Origin: Haloechinothrix aidingensis
Lineage (GTDB): Bacteria; Actinomycetota; Actinomycetes; Mycobacteriales; Pseudonocardiaceae
Assembly (NCBI RefSeq): GCF_013450155.1
Contig: NZ_JACCKD010000004.1
Coordinates: 124,001 to 188,000 of the forward strand
Direction: 5' to 3'
Length of the DNA: 64,000 nt
Each line of letters starts with the position of its first letter. Positions within the stretch are counted from its first letter, which is position 1. This document shows, in pieces, positions 17,316 to 24,618 of this stretch. Position numbers and translations under genes: made by a program. The notes under the pieces are model-generated. The model made no database searches. It was not told the origin of the DNA and saw nothing but the letters and a program-made list of their open reading frames with translations.

Positions 17316-17921
17316 ATGACAACTGAGCAGCAAACACACAAGTTCAGCGGACTCGCCTGGACGGGACTCATCCTCGGCATCGTCGGCCTCGTCGGATCGG
17401 TGATCCCCATCCTCAACAACGTCACCGCCGTCGTCGCCGCAGTCGGGTTCATCCTCGGCATCATCGCCCTGTTCGGCACCCGCAAGCTGCTCGCGGGGAT
17501 CGGTGTCGCGCTGTGCGTCGCAGCGATCGCCGCCACAGTGGCCGCCCAGCAGGCATTCGTGGACGAGCTCGAAGGGCCTGCTGATGTCACCGAGACCGAC
17601 GAGAATGGCAACGGCAGCGGCGACGAGGAGAGCAGCTCCGAGGTCACCACATACGAGTATCGCGTCACCGGCGAGGGCGAAGTGTCGATCTCCTACGGCA
17701 CGGTCTCCGGCGATGGGTCATCCACCTCGAGCACAGACACCACCCCACCGTGGTCCAAGACGATCGAGGTCACCGACGAAGGCATCATGTTCACCCCCAC
17801 GCTGTCGGTAACGAGCATGAGCACTGATGGTCAGATCGCCTGCGAGATCGTCCGCAACGGCGAGGTGGTTACGTCGCAGGACGCCAGCGGAGACTACGCC
17901 TCCGTGCACTGCTCCGCCTGA
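17316..17921 (+). CDS. Two-TM protein with MmpS-like C-terminal domain (cargo)
   Basis: A 201-aa protein. Residues about 11-78 hold two or three hydrophobic segments in a DUF4190-like arrangement (FSGLAWTGLILGIVGL, then IAATVAA). An acidic/Ser linker follows (about 85-107). The C-terminal domain (about 108-201) resembles mycobacterial MmpS periplasmic domains: YEYRVTGEGEVSISYGT, PPWSKTIEV, ending YASVHCSA with two cysteines (in QIACEI and VHCSA). It is the first phage gene after attL, transcribed alone and ended by a strong hairpin, which is typical of a lysogenic-conversion gene expressed from the prophage. It is not a virion or replication protein by any visible feature. Confidence 0.8.
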   Translation: MTTEQQTHKFSGLAWTGLILGIVGLVGSVIPILNNVTAVVAAVGFILGIIALFGTRKLLAGIGVALCVAAIAATVAAQQAFVDELEGPADVTETDENGNGSGDEESSSEVTTYEYRVTGEGEVSISYGTVSGDGSSTSSTDTTPPWSKTIEVTDEGIMFTPTLSVTSMSTDGQIACEIVRNGEVVTSQDASGDYASVHCSA

Positions 17922-17975
17922 TACCTCCAAGGCTGGTGGATATCACTCTGCGCAAGTAGCAGCCCGGCCGATACG

Positions 17976-18013
17976 ATGGCGCCCCCGCGTCCCGGAGGAC
18001 ACGGGGGCGCCAT
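17976..18013. terminator. Bidirectional hairpin terminator
   Basis: A 12-bp perfect stem (atggcgcccccg at 17976-17987, partner 18002-18013) separates the MmpS-like gene (+) from the convergent DUF397 gene (-). It insulates the cargo gene from the phage regulators. Confidence 0.8.
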
Positions 18014-18095
18014 TCGTAGCGTCGCGCCAAGCAATCCGGCCGTGGACTTGCAGCGTGGCAGTGGTGGCCCTAGCTTGTTTGGCGCTTGGGTGCGT

Positions 18096-18272
18096 CTACT
18101 GCTCGCGTAGCTGCGTGGTAAACGCCTGCCACGCGGTGAACGGCACCTCGAGGGTGCCGCCGTCGCGGTCCTTCGTGTCGCGCACCCGCGCGCGAGCCGG
18201 TTCGAGCGCGAGCTCGACACAGTTGCCCTGGTTGCCGGTGTAGCTCGATACGCGCCAGCGTGTCGTATTCAT
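18096..18272 (-). CDS. DUF397 protein
   Basis: A 58-aa protein with the DUF397 signatures WRVSSYTGNQGNCVELA and RDTKDRDGGTL. DUF397 genes in actinomycetes nearly always accompany an HTH-DUF5753 regulator; here the start ATG overlaps that gene's stop by 4 bp. Pairs of this kind (WhiJ-like systems in Streptomyces) are thought to regulate development or act as toxin-antitoxin-like modules. The exact role in a prophage is unknown. Confidence 0.88.
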   Translation of the reverse strand: MNTTRWRVSSYTGNQGNCVELALEPARARVRDTKDRDGGTLEVPFTAWQAFTTQLREQ

Positions 18273-19111
18273 GGTGTACGCTCCATCTCGTCGGCGGTTT
18301 CGGCGATGAGCCCCATACTCTCCTCGGGGCTCATCGCTTCCCGGCGGAGAGTATCCGCCGCGGTCTGGTAGTCCTGCACATCCCCCCGATCGGTGATCGT
18401 GGTCGCGCTTCGGTAGTGCTCGATCTGCACCACCGGGTCGTGCCGGTCGAACTCGATCAGTACGAACGCGCCCTCGAGACTCGGCAGGTACCCCTGCCGC
18501 TGCGGGATCACCTGCACAGTGATGTTGCTCGACTCGGACCATTTCTGCAGGTGACGCAGCTGCTCGACCATCACGTCTCGGTCACACGGCGCGTAGCGCA
18601 GGGCGGCCTCGCCGATCAGCGCGTCGAGCTGCACCGGTTTCCGCCCGGTGAGCACGTCACGCCGGCCCATCCGATAGGTCACCCGCTGGTCGGCCTCGCC
18701 ACGAGTGGCTCCGGCCGCGACCATGATCGACCACGCATAGTCGGCGGTCTGCAACAGGCCGGGGACCATCGTGGGCTCGACGTTGGTAATGCGACTGGCG
18801 GTGCGCTCGTACTCCCTGAGTGCGGCGAGGTGTTTCTGCACGCCCGGACTGACCCAGTTCGGATCGCTGGCGTCGCGGGCGAGGTCGAGGATCCTGTCCC
18901 GCTCTGCACCGGTGACGCCGAGGATTCCGAGCACCGCTGCCGTGTCCTCCACACTCGGCGCGAGCCGGCCAGTCTCCCAGCGCGATATGTGGCTGTTCTG
19001 CCTGTTGAGCTGTGCGCCCAGCTGGCGTGTCGTGAGTCCGGCGCGCTCCCGCGCCTCCTTGAGTTCGGCGCCGAGGGCGCGGGCTCGCGGGGTGTTGGCG
19101 GTGCTGACCAT
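18269..19111 (-). CDS. XRE-family regulator with DUF5753 domain
   Basis: A 280-aa protein. The N-terminal HTH (residues about 10-65) contains LKEARERAGLTTRQLGAQLN and ISRWETGR. The C-terminal DUF5753 domain (about 100-275) contains VPGLLQTADYA and RMGRRDVLTGRKP. It forms a translationally coupled pair with the downstream DUF397 gene. It is not an obvious CI-type phage repressor; the phage immunity regulators seem to be at 54.4-55.2 kb. Three TTGGWGCA repeats lie just upstream and may be its operators. Confidence 0.9.
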   Translation of the reverse strand: MVSTANTPRARALGAELKEARERAGLTTRQLGAQLNRQNSHISRWETGRLAPSVEDTAAVLGILGVTGAERDRILDLARDASDPNWVSPGVQKHLAALREYERTASRITNVEPTMVPGLLQTADYAWSIMVAAGATRGEADQRVTYRMGRRDVLTGRKPVQLDALIGEAALRYAPCDRDVMVEQLRHLQKWSESSNITVQVIPQRQGYLPSLEGAFVLIEFDRHDPVVQIEHYRSATTITDRGDVQDYQTAADTLRREAMSPEESMGLIAETADEMERTP

Positions 19112-19158
19112 GCATCACATCGTAGGCCGTAACCGACCGTAGTCGCATCACCGCACGA

Positions 19159-19202
19159 TTGGAGCATTGCCACATTGGTGCATGAACCGCATGCTTGGTG
19201 CA
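19159..19202. promoter_or_regulatory. Three TTGGWGCA repeats in a divergent promoter region
   Basis: TTGGAGCA (19159-19166), TTGGTGCA (19175-19182) and TTGGTGCA (19195-19202) are spaced 16 and 20 bp apart between the divergent DUF5753 regulator (-) and the small-ORF operon (+). They are direct repeats suited to an HTH regulator. Assignment to that protein is inference. Confidence 0.45.
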
Positions 19203-19254
19203 CACACCGATTAGCGATCGCTACATCGCAGCATACCTACCGCGGGGAGGCCTC

Positions 19255-19431
19255 GTGTACTGGCTCTGGCTCCTACTGCTGTTTGCGGTGCCGTTCCTTG
19301 CGGTGGTTCCGTGGGACACGGTGCGCGGCTGGCTGCTCTCCCGGAGATGGCAACACGACCCGCACGACCCGCGGCCGCGCATGATCGTCGACGACGGCGA
19401 GCCGTACCTCCGTCGGGGTAGCGAGCTATGA
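19255..19431 (+). CDS. Small membrane protein
   Basis: A 58-aa protein starts at GTG 19255 with ggggagg 7-14 nt upstream. One long hydrophobic helix (YWLWLLLLFAVPFLAVVPW) is followed by a basic segment and a hydrophilic tail. It overlaps the next small ORF as ATGA. It is the first gene of a run of tiny ORFs divergent from the DUF5753 regulator. Function unknown. Confidence 0.6.
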   Translation: MYWLWLLLLFAVPFLAVVPWDTVRGWLLSRRWQHDPHDPRPRMIVDDGEPYLRRGSEL

Positions 19432-19583
19432 CGACCGCCCCGATGCGCTGCCCTCAGTGCGAGCGATATCGCGCGTACCTCCACGAACGGATCACTGCGC
19501 TCTACGCCGGGCGATCCTTGCCCGATCGCGAACGCCCCCGGCCCTGCGCCGAGCTTGCGAGGCCGTCATGTGCTGGCACATAG
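19428..19583 (+). CDS. CxxC mini-protein
   Basis: A 51-aa ORF starts at ATG 19428 (ATGA overlap with the previous gene). CPQCERYRAYLHERITALYAG at its start carries one CxxC plus two later cysteines. Similar short leader-like proteins sit beside DUF397/HTH pairs in actinomycetes. Function unknown. Confidence 0.5.
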   Translation: MTTAPMRCPQCERYRAYLHERITALYAGRSLPDRERPRPCAELARPSCAGT

Positions 19584-19732
19584 ACATGTTCGGCAGGGAG
19601 ACAATCGTCGACCGCGACGGCACTGTCATCGTCACGGAGCCGGACGGCACCTCCCGCATCGTCCGGCGCGGCGACGGAAGCTCCGGACGCGTGCAAGAAG
19701 CCCGCGGCTCTTCTGCGCGCCCTACCCAGTGA
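19568..19732 (+). CDS. Mini-protein, 54 aa
   Basis: ATG 19568 overlaps the preceding ORF by 16 nt. The short polar protein has a beta-rich repeat-like stretch (FGRETIVDRDGTVIVTEPDG). It has no recognisable family. The compact, overlapping arrangement with its neighbours is the main support for coding. Confidence 0.4.
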   Translation: MCWHIDMFGRETIVDRDGTVIVTEPDGTSRIVRRGDGSSGRVQEARGSSARPTQ

Positions 19733-19851
19733 GACTCCCGGGCGGTGCATGCAGCCCCCGACCATGCACCGCCCGGGTCCCCACCTGATCGGCGGGTGCC
19801 ATCAGACACACCGATCGGCGACGCTCGACAGCGACGATACGGAGGTCAACA

Positions 19852-19986
19852 ATGGCAGACGACGGTAGATGCCCGGCATGCGATCAGGTAGTCAACGCGC
19901 CACCCGGCGCAGCAGCTCCTCGGCATAGAGCCCCGGGCGAGCAGGGCACGTGCCCAGGCTCGGGCCAGCCCGTACAGCCTCGGTAG
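19852..19986 (+). CDS. CxxC mini-protein, 44 aa
   Basis: ATG 19852 follows a ggagg ribosome site at the right distance. DGRCPACDQ gives one CxxC and a third cysteine follows (TCPGSGQ). Probably a partial zinc-binding fold. Function unknown. Confidence 0.45.
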   Translation: MADDGRCPACDQVVNAPPGAAAPRHRAPGEQGTCPGSGQPVQPR

Positions 19987-20012
19987 CATCACGCGACGTG
20001 ACAGGAGACGCC

Positions 20013-20261
20013 GTGACCACGACCTACCCCACCTGCTCGACGCCGGGGTGTGACCAGGAGATCTACCTGCACCCGGGAGAGCGGACCGTGTGCGCCGGCT
20101 GTCAGCACCGGGGCGGGCCACCCCCACCCCCACCCGAGCCGGAGACACACGAGGTCGTGGTCGACTGGGGACCGGTCCCCTCCTGCCACTGCGGTCGCCC
20201 GGTCAGCCGGCCTGACGTGTCCGGCGACCGGTGCCTGCGCTGCTCGCGCGAGAACCGTTAG
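20013..20261 (+). CDS. Double zinc-ribbon protein
   Basis: An 82-aa protein starts at GTG 20013 after an aggag site. Cysteines fall in four groups (CSTPGCDQ, CAGCQ, CHCGRP, CLRCS), enough for two zinc knuckles separated by a Pro-rich linker of seven prolines. It is the last gene of the small-ORF run. Function unknown; binding of nucleic acid or protein is a guess from fold. Confidence 0.6.
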   Translation: MTTTYPTCSTPGCDQEIYLHPGERTVCAGCQHRGGPPPPPPEPETHEVVVDWGPVPSCHCGRPVSRPDVSGDRCLRCSRENR

Positions 20262-20489
20262 TCGCGTCCGAGCCACGACTGCAGCCAAGCCATGGGGCGC
20301 ATGCCCGGCCGGGTGTAGGCATGCGTCGGCGTCGTCACGGCCTTCCTCTCTGCACTGTAGGCAGATCCACGACATGTGGCCGCCGTTGGTCGCGGCGGGG
20401 CACTGGCATGGCTGCCAGATCCTGCGAAACCTCCCTCCGTGCATGAGATGTCGGTAGGCACACATCCCAGGTTCCCCTGATTCGATCAT
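20258..20489 (-). CDS. Small zinc-knuckle protein, possibly frameshifted
   Basis: From ATG 20489 the frame encodes a protein-like segment, MCAYRHLMHGGRFRRIW, then CQCPAATNGGHMSWICLQC, which looks like a four-cysteine knuckle. About residue 60 the apparent coding signal jumps to another frame. That frame ends YTRPGMRPMAWLQSWLGRD with a stop at 20258, abutting the convergent gene's stop. An indel near 20320 would explain this. Alternatively only one of the two frames is used. Low confidence. Confidence 0.35.
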
Positions 20490-20608
20490 GTGTTCGATTG
20501 TAGGTAATCGATCCGCTACCACCGCCGCTAGTCACACGCGTGGCCCCGACCCACCTGTTCTGGGTAGGCCGGGGCCAGTGTGCGCTGCGAGTTGCTGTAC
20601 GTGCCCGC

Positions 20609-21370
20609 CTAAGCGGCGCTCTCCTGCAGCTTGAGCACCTTGCGAATGAACTCGACCCCGGACGGCTTCACGTAGGTGGTGTAGGTGGTCCGCTGCCGAC
20701 CGCGACCGTCCTCGAAGTAGCGCGCCGCCACTCGGAAGTGGTGTACGTACTCCTGGTAAGGAGTGTTGTGCCGACGACCACCGGTGATGAGCACGCGCTC
20801 ATATCGCAGTCGGGAGAACAGCCGGTTCTGTCCGAGCCCGAGAATCTGCGCCACCGTGGCTACGGGGTAGTCGCCCTCGGCGGTCATGAACTCGTCGTAC
20901 GCCTCGGCCTTGGGCTCCAGCTCTTGATTGCGTTCCAGCGCGGCAACATACTTACGAGCCATCTCCAGCTCACTCATCGGTTTCTGCCGCGTGTCGACGT
21001 AGCCGTTCTGGCGAAGCTCACGCAGAATCCGCTTCACCTTGGCTTTGATCGCCCTCGCGACCGGGAGCGTGGAGCGGAAGATCAGCTCCCAGATGCCATC
21101 CTCGTAGATAACGGATACACGCTGGTCACCGCCAGGGGTACTCACAATCTGAGTACCCTTTTCTTCTTCGTCTAGCAGGCGTCCGGCGTTGGCAGCGTCT
21201 CGATACCCAAGCGCCCGGGCGAACGTCCCTGCAATCACGTACGGCGTGCCGTCCTCAGCGAGCCCGAAGTGTTCCGGTAACAGGCCGCTGTCCATCTGGC
21301 CGAAGAGATCCAGATCACTCGACTCGCCCCGCGGTGCTTCCCCAAAGAACCCGTCGTTGCTATGTTGCAT
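20609..21370 (-). CDS. Phage antirepressor (BRO-N + KilAC)
   Basis: A 253-aa protein. Residues about 30-125 match the BRO-N domain (FGLAEDGTPYVIAGTFARALGY, then VIYEDGIWELIFRS). A coiled linker (ELEMARKYVAALERNQEL) leads to the C-terminal KilAC-type DNA-binding domain, DYPVATVAQILGLGQNRLFSRLR. Antirepressors of this class relieve repression during induction. It is unusually far from the immunity region, at the opposite end of the prophage, and is transcribed in the same direction as the late operon, downstream of its terminator. Confidence 0.9.
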   Translation of the reverse strand: MQHSNDGFFGEAPRGESSDLDLFGQMDSGLLPEHFGLAEDGTPYVIAGTFARALGYRDAANAGRLLDEEEKGTQIVSTPGGDQRVSVIYEDGIWELIFRSTLPVARAIKAKVKRILRELRQNGYVDTRQKPMSELEMARKYVAALERNQELEPKAEAYDEFMTAEGDYPVATVAQILGLGQNRLFSRLRYERVLITGGRRHNTPYQEYVHHFRVAARYFEDGRGRQRTTYTTYVKPSGVEFIRKVLKLQESAA

Positions 21371-21442
21371 CTGTCATCAGCTCCTCACTAGCTGGTGTCC
21401 ACGTCTCGGCTGCGCAAACAGCGCGAGACAATTGAGTGCGCA

Positions 21443-21473
21443 GGGGCCGTGCTGATTGAGGCAGCACGGCCCC
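21443..21473. terminator. Perfect hairpin upstream of antirepressor
   Basis: ggggccgtgctg (21443-21454) pairs with 21462-21473 across a 7-nt loop. It could be a second terminator for read-through from the late operon or an attenuator in the antirepressor leader. Confidence 0.6.
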
Positions 21474-21726
21474 CACTTCTGGGCGACGCCTCCCGGCGTG
21501 GCCACCACGCAAGGTTACCGAGTCCATCCCCGAGGCGGGTGGTTTCGATACCGGCGTGTCTCACGATGCGCAACCATGCGCGATAGCGCAACATCCCCGA
21601 CAGGGTGACACGCAGCCATGGACAGCGCGGGACGCGCCCCTCTCTAGCCACGCGGGTGACCCCGCGAAGGTCGGGGCTCTAGCACGGGTGCGCCACGTGC
21701 TCCGAGCAGAGCGAGACACGACGAAC

Positions 21727-21762
21727 GCGCCCCCACCGTCCGCATGTGGAGGGTGGGGGCGC
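21727..21762 (-). terminator. Late-operon terminator
   Basis: gcgcccccacc (21727-21737) pairs with ggtgggggcgc (21752-21762), 22 bp after the stop of the last structural gene. It ends the about 19-kb structural transcript on the minus strand. Confidence 0.85.
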
Positions 21763-21783
21763 TCGTGTTCGGCCGGCTGGTGC

Positions 21784-22725
21784 CTATTCGGCCATGGCGA
21801 TCCAGGGAACGGCCGGCGTCCAGCCGGACCACTGTGTCGCGTCGAGCGTATCGGGCAGGGCACCAGGGGTGATGCCGTCGCTGCGGCCGAGCTTGTGCAC
21901 TCCGTGCCGGTTGACTTGGTCGACCGCGTCGATGTTTTTGCCCCGGATGTGGGTGGTGTCGCCGGTGTAGCTGATCGCGGCGACGTAGGCGACGACGTCG
22001 CCCTCCGACACCGTCACTGTGCTATCGAGGCCGAGCTCGTTGACGCCCACAGCCCAGGCGCCGACGGCCTCGGCCACCTTGGAGAGGTTCGTGTAGCTGT
22101 CGCCGAGGTACACACCGACACGCTGATCGGTGGCATCGCCGAGCGAGGAGATCATGAATCGCACGCGCGAGCCGGAGCCGTCGGCGGTGGCGACCATGGT
22201 CACCACGTGGCCCCAGTCGGATGCGAGGCCGGTGGTGGTGCTGGAGACCGACGTGTCCGGCACGCTCTGGTAGAGGTCCCCGTAATCATTCGTGGCGGTG
22301 ACCGTCGCCGGCAGATGCTCCGGTGGCAGCACCCCGTCGCTATCGAGCGGCGCGACTCCGTCGGGCTCGCCGACCTCGGTGCGCGGCACGTACAGCGAGT
22401 CCGCCGAGGGGTCGGCCGGGTCGAGCGTGTCTGGGTCGACGATGATGTCCCGCAGCCACACGGGACCGTTGTCGGGCACCACGCAGTAGCTGGTGGCGTG
22501 CCGATGCTCCCGCACCTCGTAGTAGGTGTCGGTGACCTCGATCTCGGACTGCGGCGTCAGGTCCACGGACCACTGGCCGTCGTCGTCGGTAACGACGTGC
22601 ACCGCCTGCATGAGCTGTCCGGTGGCGTCGTCGAGCCACGGGGCGCCCTCGAGGTGGATGGTGACCTGCTGGCCCGCGATGGGGGTGCCGTCGGGGCGCA
22701 GCAGGTGCGAGCGTACCTCCGTCAC
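21784..22725 (-). CDS. Tail fibre / receptor-binding-like protein
   Basis: A 313-aa protein. The N-terminal about 110 residues form a beta-rich adaptor (HLLRPDGTPIAGQQVTIHL). The linker GVAPLDSDGVLPPEHLPAT is the short motif found at the hinge of many siphophage fibre proteins. The C-terminal about 180 residues are Ser/Thr/Gly-rich beta structure ending GWTPAVPWIAMAE, suited to receptor contact. It is the last late gene, after the lysis genes, and overlaps the holin stop by 4 bp. Confidence 0.7.
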   Translation of the reverse strand: MTEVRSHLLRPDGTPIAGQQVTIHLEGAPWLDDATGQLMQAVHVVTDDDGQWSVDLTPQSEIEVTDTYYEVREHRHATSYCVVPDNGPVWLRDIIVDPDTLDPADPSADSLYVPRTEVGEPDGVAPLDSDGVLPPEHLPATVTATNDYGDLYQSVPDTSVSSTTTGLASDWGHVVTMVATADGSGSRVRFMISSLGDATDQRVGVYLGDSYTNLSKVAEAVGAWAVGVNELGLDSTVTVSEGDVVAYVAAISYTGDTTHIRGKNIDAVDQVNRHGVHKLGRSDGITPGALPDTLDATQWSGWTPAVPWIAMAE

Positions 22726-22952
22726 CGAGCGCGGTCCCGTGACAGCGCGGCCGACTCACGGTCGCCGATTGTTTTGGCGGCCAGCCCCTTGAGTACGGCG
22801 ATGAGGCCGGCGCCCGCCGCGACACCGCTGATCATCGTGTAGTCGGCGTCCCACACGTTGAGGGTGTCGCCGCCGATGGCGGTGAGTGCGCCGGCCGCAG
22901 TTGAGGCGATGGCGCGCTCGGCCAGGTCGCGCCAGTAGCGTGCGCTCCACAT
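22722..22952 (-). CDS. Holin
   Basis: A 76-aa protein with WSARYWRDLAERAIASTAAG at the start and two hydrophobic segments (about 18-32 and 41-60). Its charged C-terminus is typical of r1t-type holins of actinophages. It permeabilises the inner membrane so the upstream-encoded endolysin can reach the wall. It lies 9 bp after the endolysin gene. Confidence 0.85.
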   Translation of the reverse strand: MWSARYWRDLAERAIASTAAGALTAIGGDTLNVWDADYTMISGVAAGAGLIAVLKGLAAKTIGDRESAALSRDRAR

Positions 22953-22961
22953 GGTGTCCTC

Positions 22962-23663
22962 CTATCCGATTCCCATCTCGCCCCACGTCTGGGGGCCGAC
23001 CTCGCCGTCGACGGCGATGCCGCGCATGTCCTGGTACCAGCGCACCCGGTCGTGGGTCTGGGGGCCGAAGTAGCCGTCGTCGGTGATGTCGAGCCACCGC
23101 TGCAGGTACTCGACGTCGCTGCCGCGCGACCACGTCGAGTATTTGTCGCGTCCTCCGTACAGCACGCGGCTACCGGGGCGTGCCTGCTGGTAGTCCTCGT
23201 ACGGCCGCGCTCCTCCGCTTCCGCCGGAGGATCCGCCGAGCACGGCTTCGATCTGGTCGGCGGTCAGCGAGTTGGCGGCGTCCCACGTCAGTTCGACGTG
23301 CAGGTGGTCGTGATGTGGGTGGCTGCCGTTGTAGGTGCGCCACCCGTCCTGGCAGTAGCTGCCGGACCAGATACGCCGGTTCCAGATGATGCACTGCACC
23401 CCGAGGTCGCGGCTGTTACGGCGCAGCGCGTCGGCCAGGGTGGTGCCCCATTGCGCTCCGTGTGGCCGCACGCCGAGGTCGGCCGCGCGCCCTTCGCCGT
23501 GCAGGCTCGTGGTCGAGCTGCCGGCGACGGTGCGGCAGTTGTAGATGCCGGTGTTGACGCCGTCGCTGTAGGCGCCGAGGAACCACGCCATCAGCGCGCG
23601 AGCGCCGCTGGTGGGGCCGCTGGTGCACGAGCTGGCGCCCTGGTAGCTGCACAGGAGTGCCAT
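22962..23663 (-). CDS. Endolysin: M15-type peptidase with peptidoglycan-binding domain
   Basis: A 233-aa lysin. The peptidase domain (about 15-135) holds HGEGRAADLGV and HHDHLHVEL, the zinc-ligand pattern of M15/VanY-like L,D- or D,D-peptidases. A Gly/Ser linker (about 145-153) leads to a C-terminal peptidoglycan-binding repeat (VEYLQRWLDITDDGYFGPQT). It has no signal peptide and so depends on the adjacent holin. No mycolic-acid esterase (LysB) follows, consistent with a host without a mycolate layer. Confidence 0.9.
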   Translation of the reverse strand: MALLCSYQGASSCTSGPTSGARALMAWFLGAYSDGVNTGIYNCRTVAGSSTTSLHGEGRAADLGVRPHGAQWGTTLADALRRNSRDLGVQCIIWNRRIWSGSYCQDGWRTYNGSHPHHDHLHVELTWDAANSLTADQIEAVLGGSSGGSGGARPYEDYQQARPGSRVLYGGRDKYSTWSRGSDVEYLQRWLDITDDGYFGPQTHDRVRWYQDMRGIAVDGEVGPQTWGEMGIG

Positions 23664-23664
23664 G

Positions 23665-23796
23665 TCAGTTCTCCTTCACGGGTGTGGCGCCGTCGTACGG
23701 CTCGACGTAGTCGGGGTGGTCGGGGTCGGTGATCTCGACGGCGTCGGGCTCGTCGGTGTCGGGGTCGATCACGTCGTTCGGGTCGGGGTCGGGCAT
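23665..23796 (-). CDS. Acidic 43-aa mini-protein
   Basis: ATG 23796 follows gaggacc. The sequence is Asp/Pro-rich (DPDPNDVIDPDTDEPD), with no hydrophobic core. It ends 1 bp before the endolysin start. Many actinophages carry a similar tiny acidic ORF before the lysin. Function unknown. Confidence 0.6.
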   Translation of the reverse strand: MPDPDPNDVIDPDTDEPDAVEITDPDHPDYVEPYDGATPVKEN

Positions 23797-23861
23797 GGTG
23801 TGGTCCTCCTGACATGCGACAGCCCCGACCAGGTCAGGCCGGGGCAGCTGTGGGTGTGGGT

Positions 23862-24149
23862 CTAGGCGACGTCGTTTCCGAGCCTCTGCTCAACGGCGTC
23901 GAGTCGCTCGGTGAGTGGTCCCACCTGATGCTCGAGGTCGGTAAGACGGTCGGGGATGCCCGGACGCCGGTCGCGCTCCGGTACGTCGGCCCGCTCCTGC
24001 GTTCCCTCCCATTGGTCCAGGAATCGGGAGACGCGGCGGGCCATGCGCCAGGCCGCGATTCCCGGTTTGACGGCCAGTGTCGCGATCGCTGTGACCACGA
24101 TCGCGGCGACCACGAGGGTGTCGATCCAGGGAATGCCGACGAGTCTCAT
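23862..24149 (-). CDS. Membrane-anchored coiled-coil phage protein
   Basis: A 95-aa protein with an N-terminal transmembrane helix (IDTLVVAAIVVTAIATLAV), a basic stretch and a C-terminal coiled coil (LTDLEHQVGPLTERLDAVEQRL). Such proteins commonly sit in actinophage lysis cassettes and may assist lysis or tail assembly. It is coupled to the preceding gene through a 4-bp overlap. Confidence 0.7.
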   Translation of the reverse strand: MRLVGIPWIDTLVVAAIVVTAIATLAVKPGIAAWRMARRVSRFLDQWEGTQERADVPERDRRPGIPDRLTDLEHQVGPLTERLDAVEQRLGNDVA

Positions 24150-24607
24150 GCTGGTGACATCACCGACACGCGTAGCCACATCTCGAATTCGGTTCCGCCG
24201 GAGCCGCGGAATTGGATGTCGCTGGTGGTGCCGCTCATGCTGGTGCGTGAGCCCATCAGCTGGACGGTGACGGTGCCGGTGGACTCGGGCACGAAGTGCG
24301 GCTCGACCGTGTACAGCGAGCAGGTGCGGGCAGTGGAGGTCGATTCGGGACGGTTCCGGGACACCGCGACAGGGGTGGTGTCGACGCGGATTTCGTTGTG
24401 GGCCTGCCCGTTGTTGTCGGCCGAGTCTAACCACCGTGCTCGGGAGAAGCCTTCGATGCGGTAGGCGGTGTCGGCCTCGAGGTGCACGTCGAGGGCGACG
24501 AGTTCGACATCGGTGTCGTTGGTGTCGACGGTGCCATCGTTGCGTGCCTCGCCGATCTCCTGGGGGAGATGGGCTGCGGTGATTCGCTGCCCGGCCTGCC
24601 ACGGCAT
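24146..24607 (-). CDS. Minor tail protein (beta-rich)
   Basis: A 153-aa protein. The start MPWQAGQRITAAHLPQEIGE is a common beginning of actinophage minor tail proteins, and it has a good ggaggt site upstream of ATG 24607. The rest is all-beta. The longer frame to 24673 adds only unconserved sequence. It is probably part of the baseplate or fibre base. Confidence 0.7.
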   Translation of the reverse strand: MPWQAGQRITAAHLPQEIGEARNDGTVDTNDTDVELVALDVHLEADTAYRIEGFSRARWLDSADNNGQAHNEIRVDTTPVAVSRNRPESTSTARTCSLYTVEPHFVPESTGTVTVQLMGSRTSMSGTTSDIQFRGSGGTEFEMWLRVSVMSPA

Positions 24608-24618
24608 GCGGTACCTCC

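Larger units (their letters stand above)
21371..21783. other. 413-bp gap between antirepressor and late operon
   Basis: I see no gene. It holds a 12-bp perfect hairpin (21443-21473), the late-operon terminator (21727-21762) and presumably the antirepressor promoter, near its ribosome site gaggag. Confidence 0.6.

Noticed and set aside
21556-22842. 428-codon plus-strand frame over the fibre and holin genes
   Set aside because: Antisense shadow of the late operon; it crosses the late terminator hairpin and lacks any domain.
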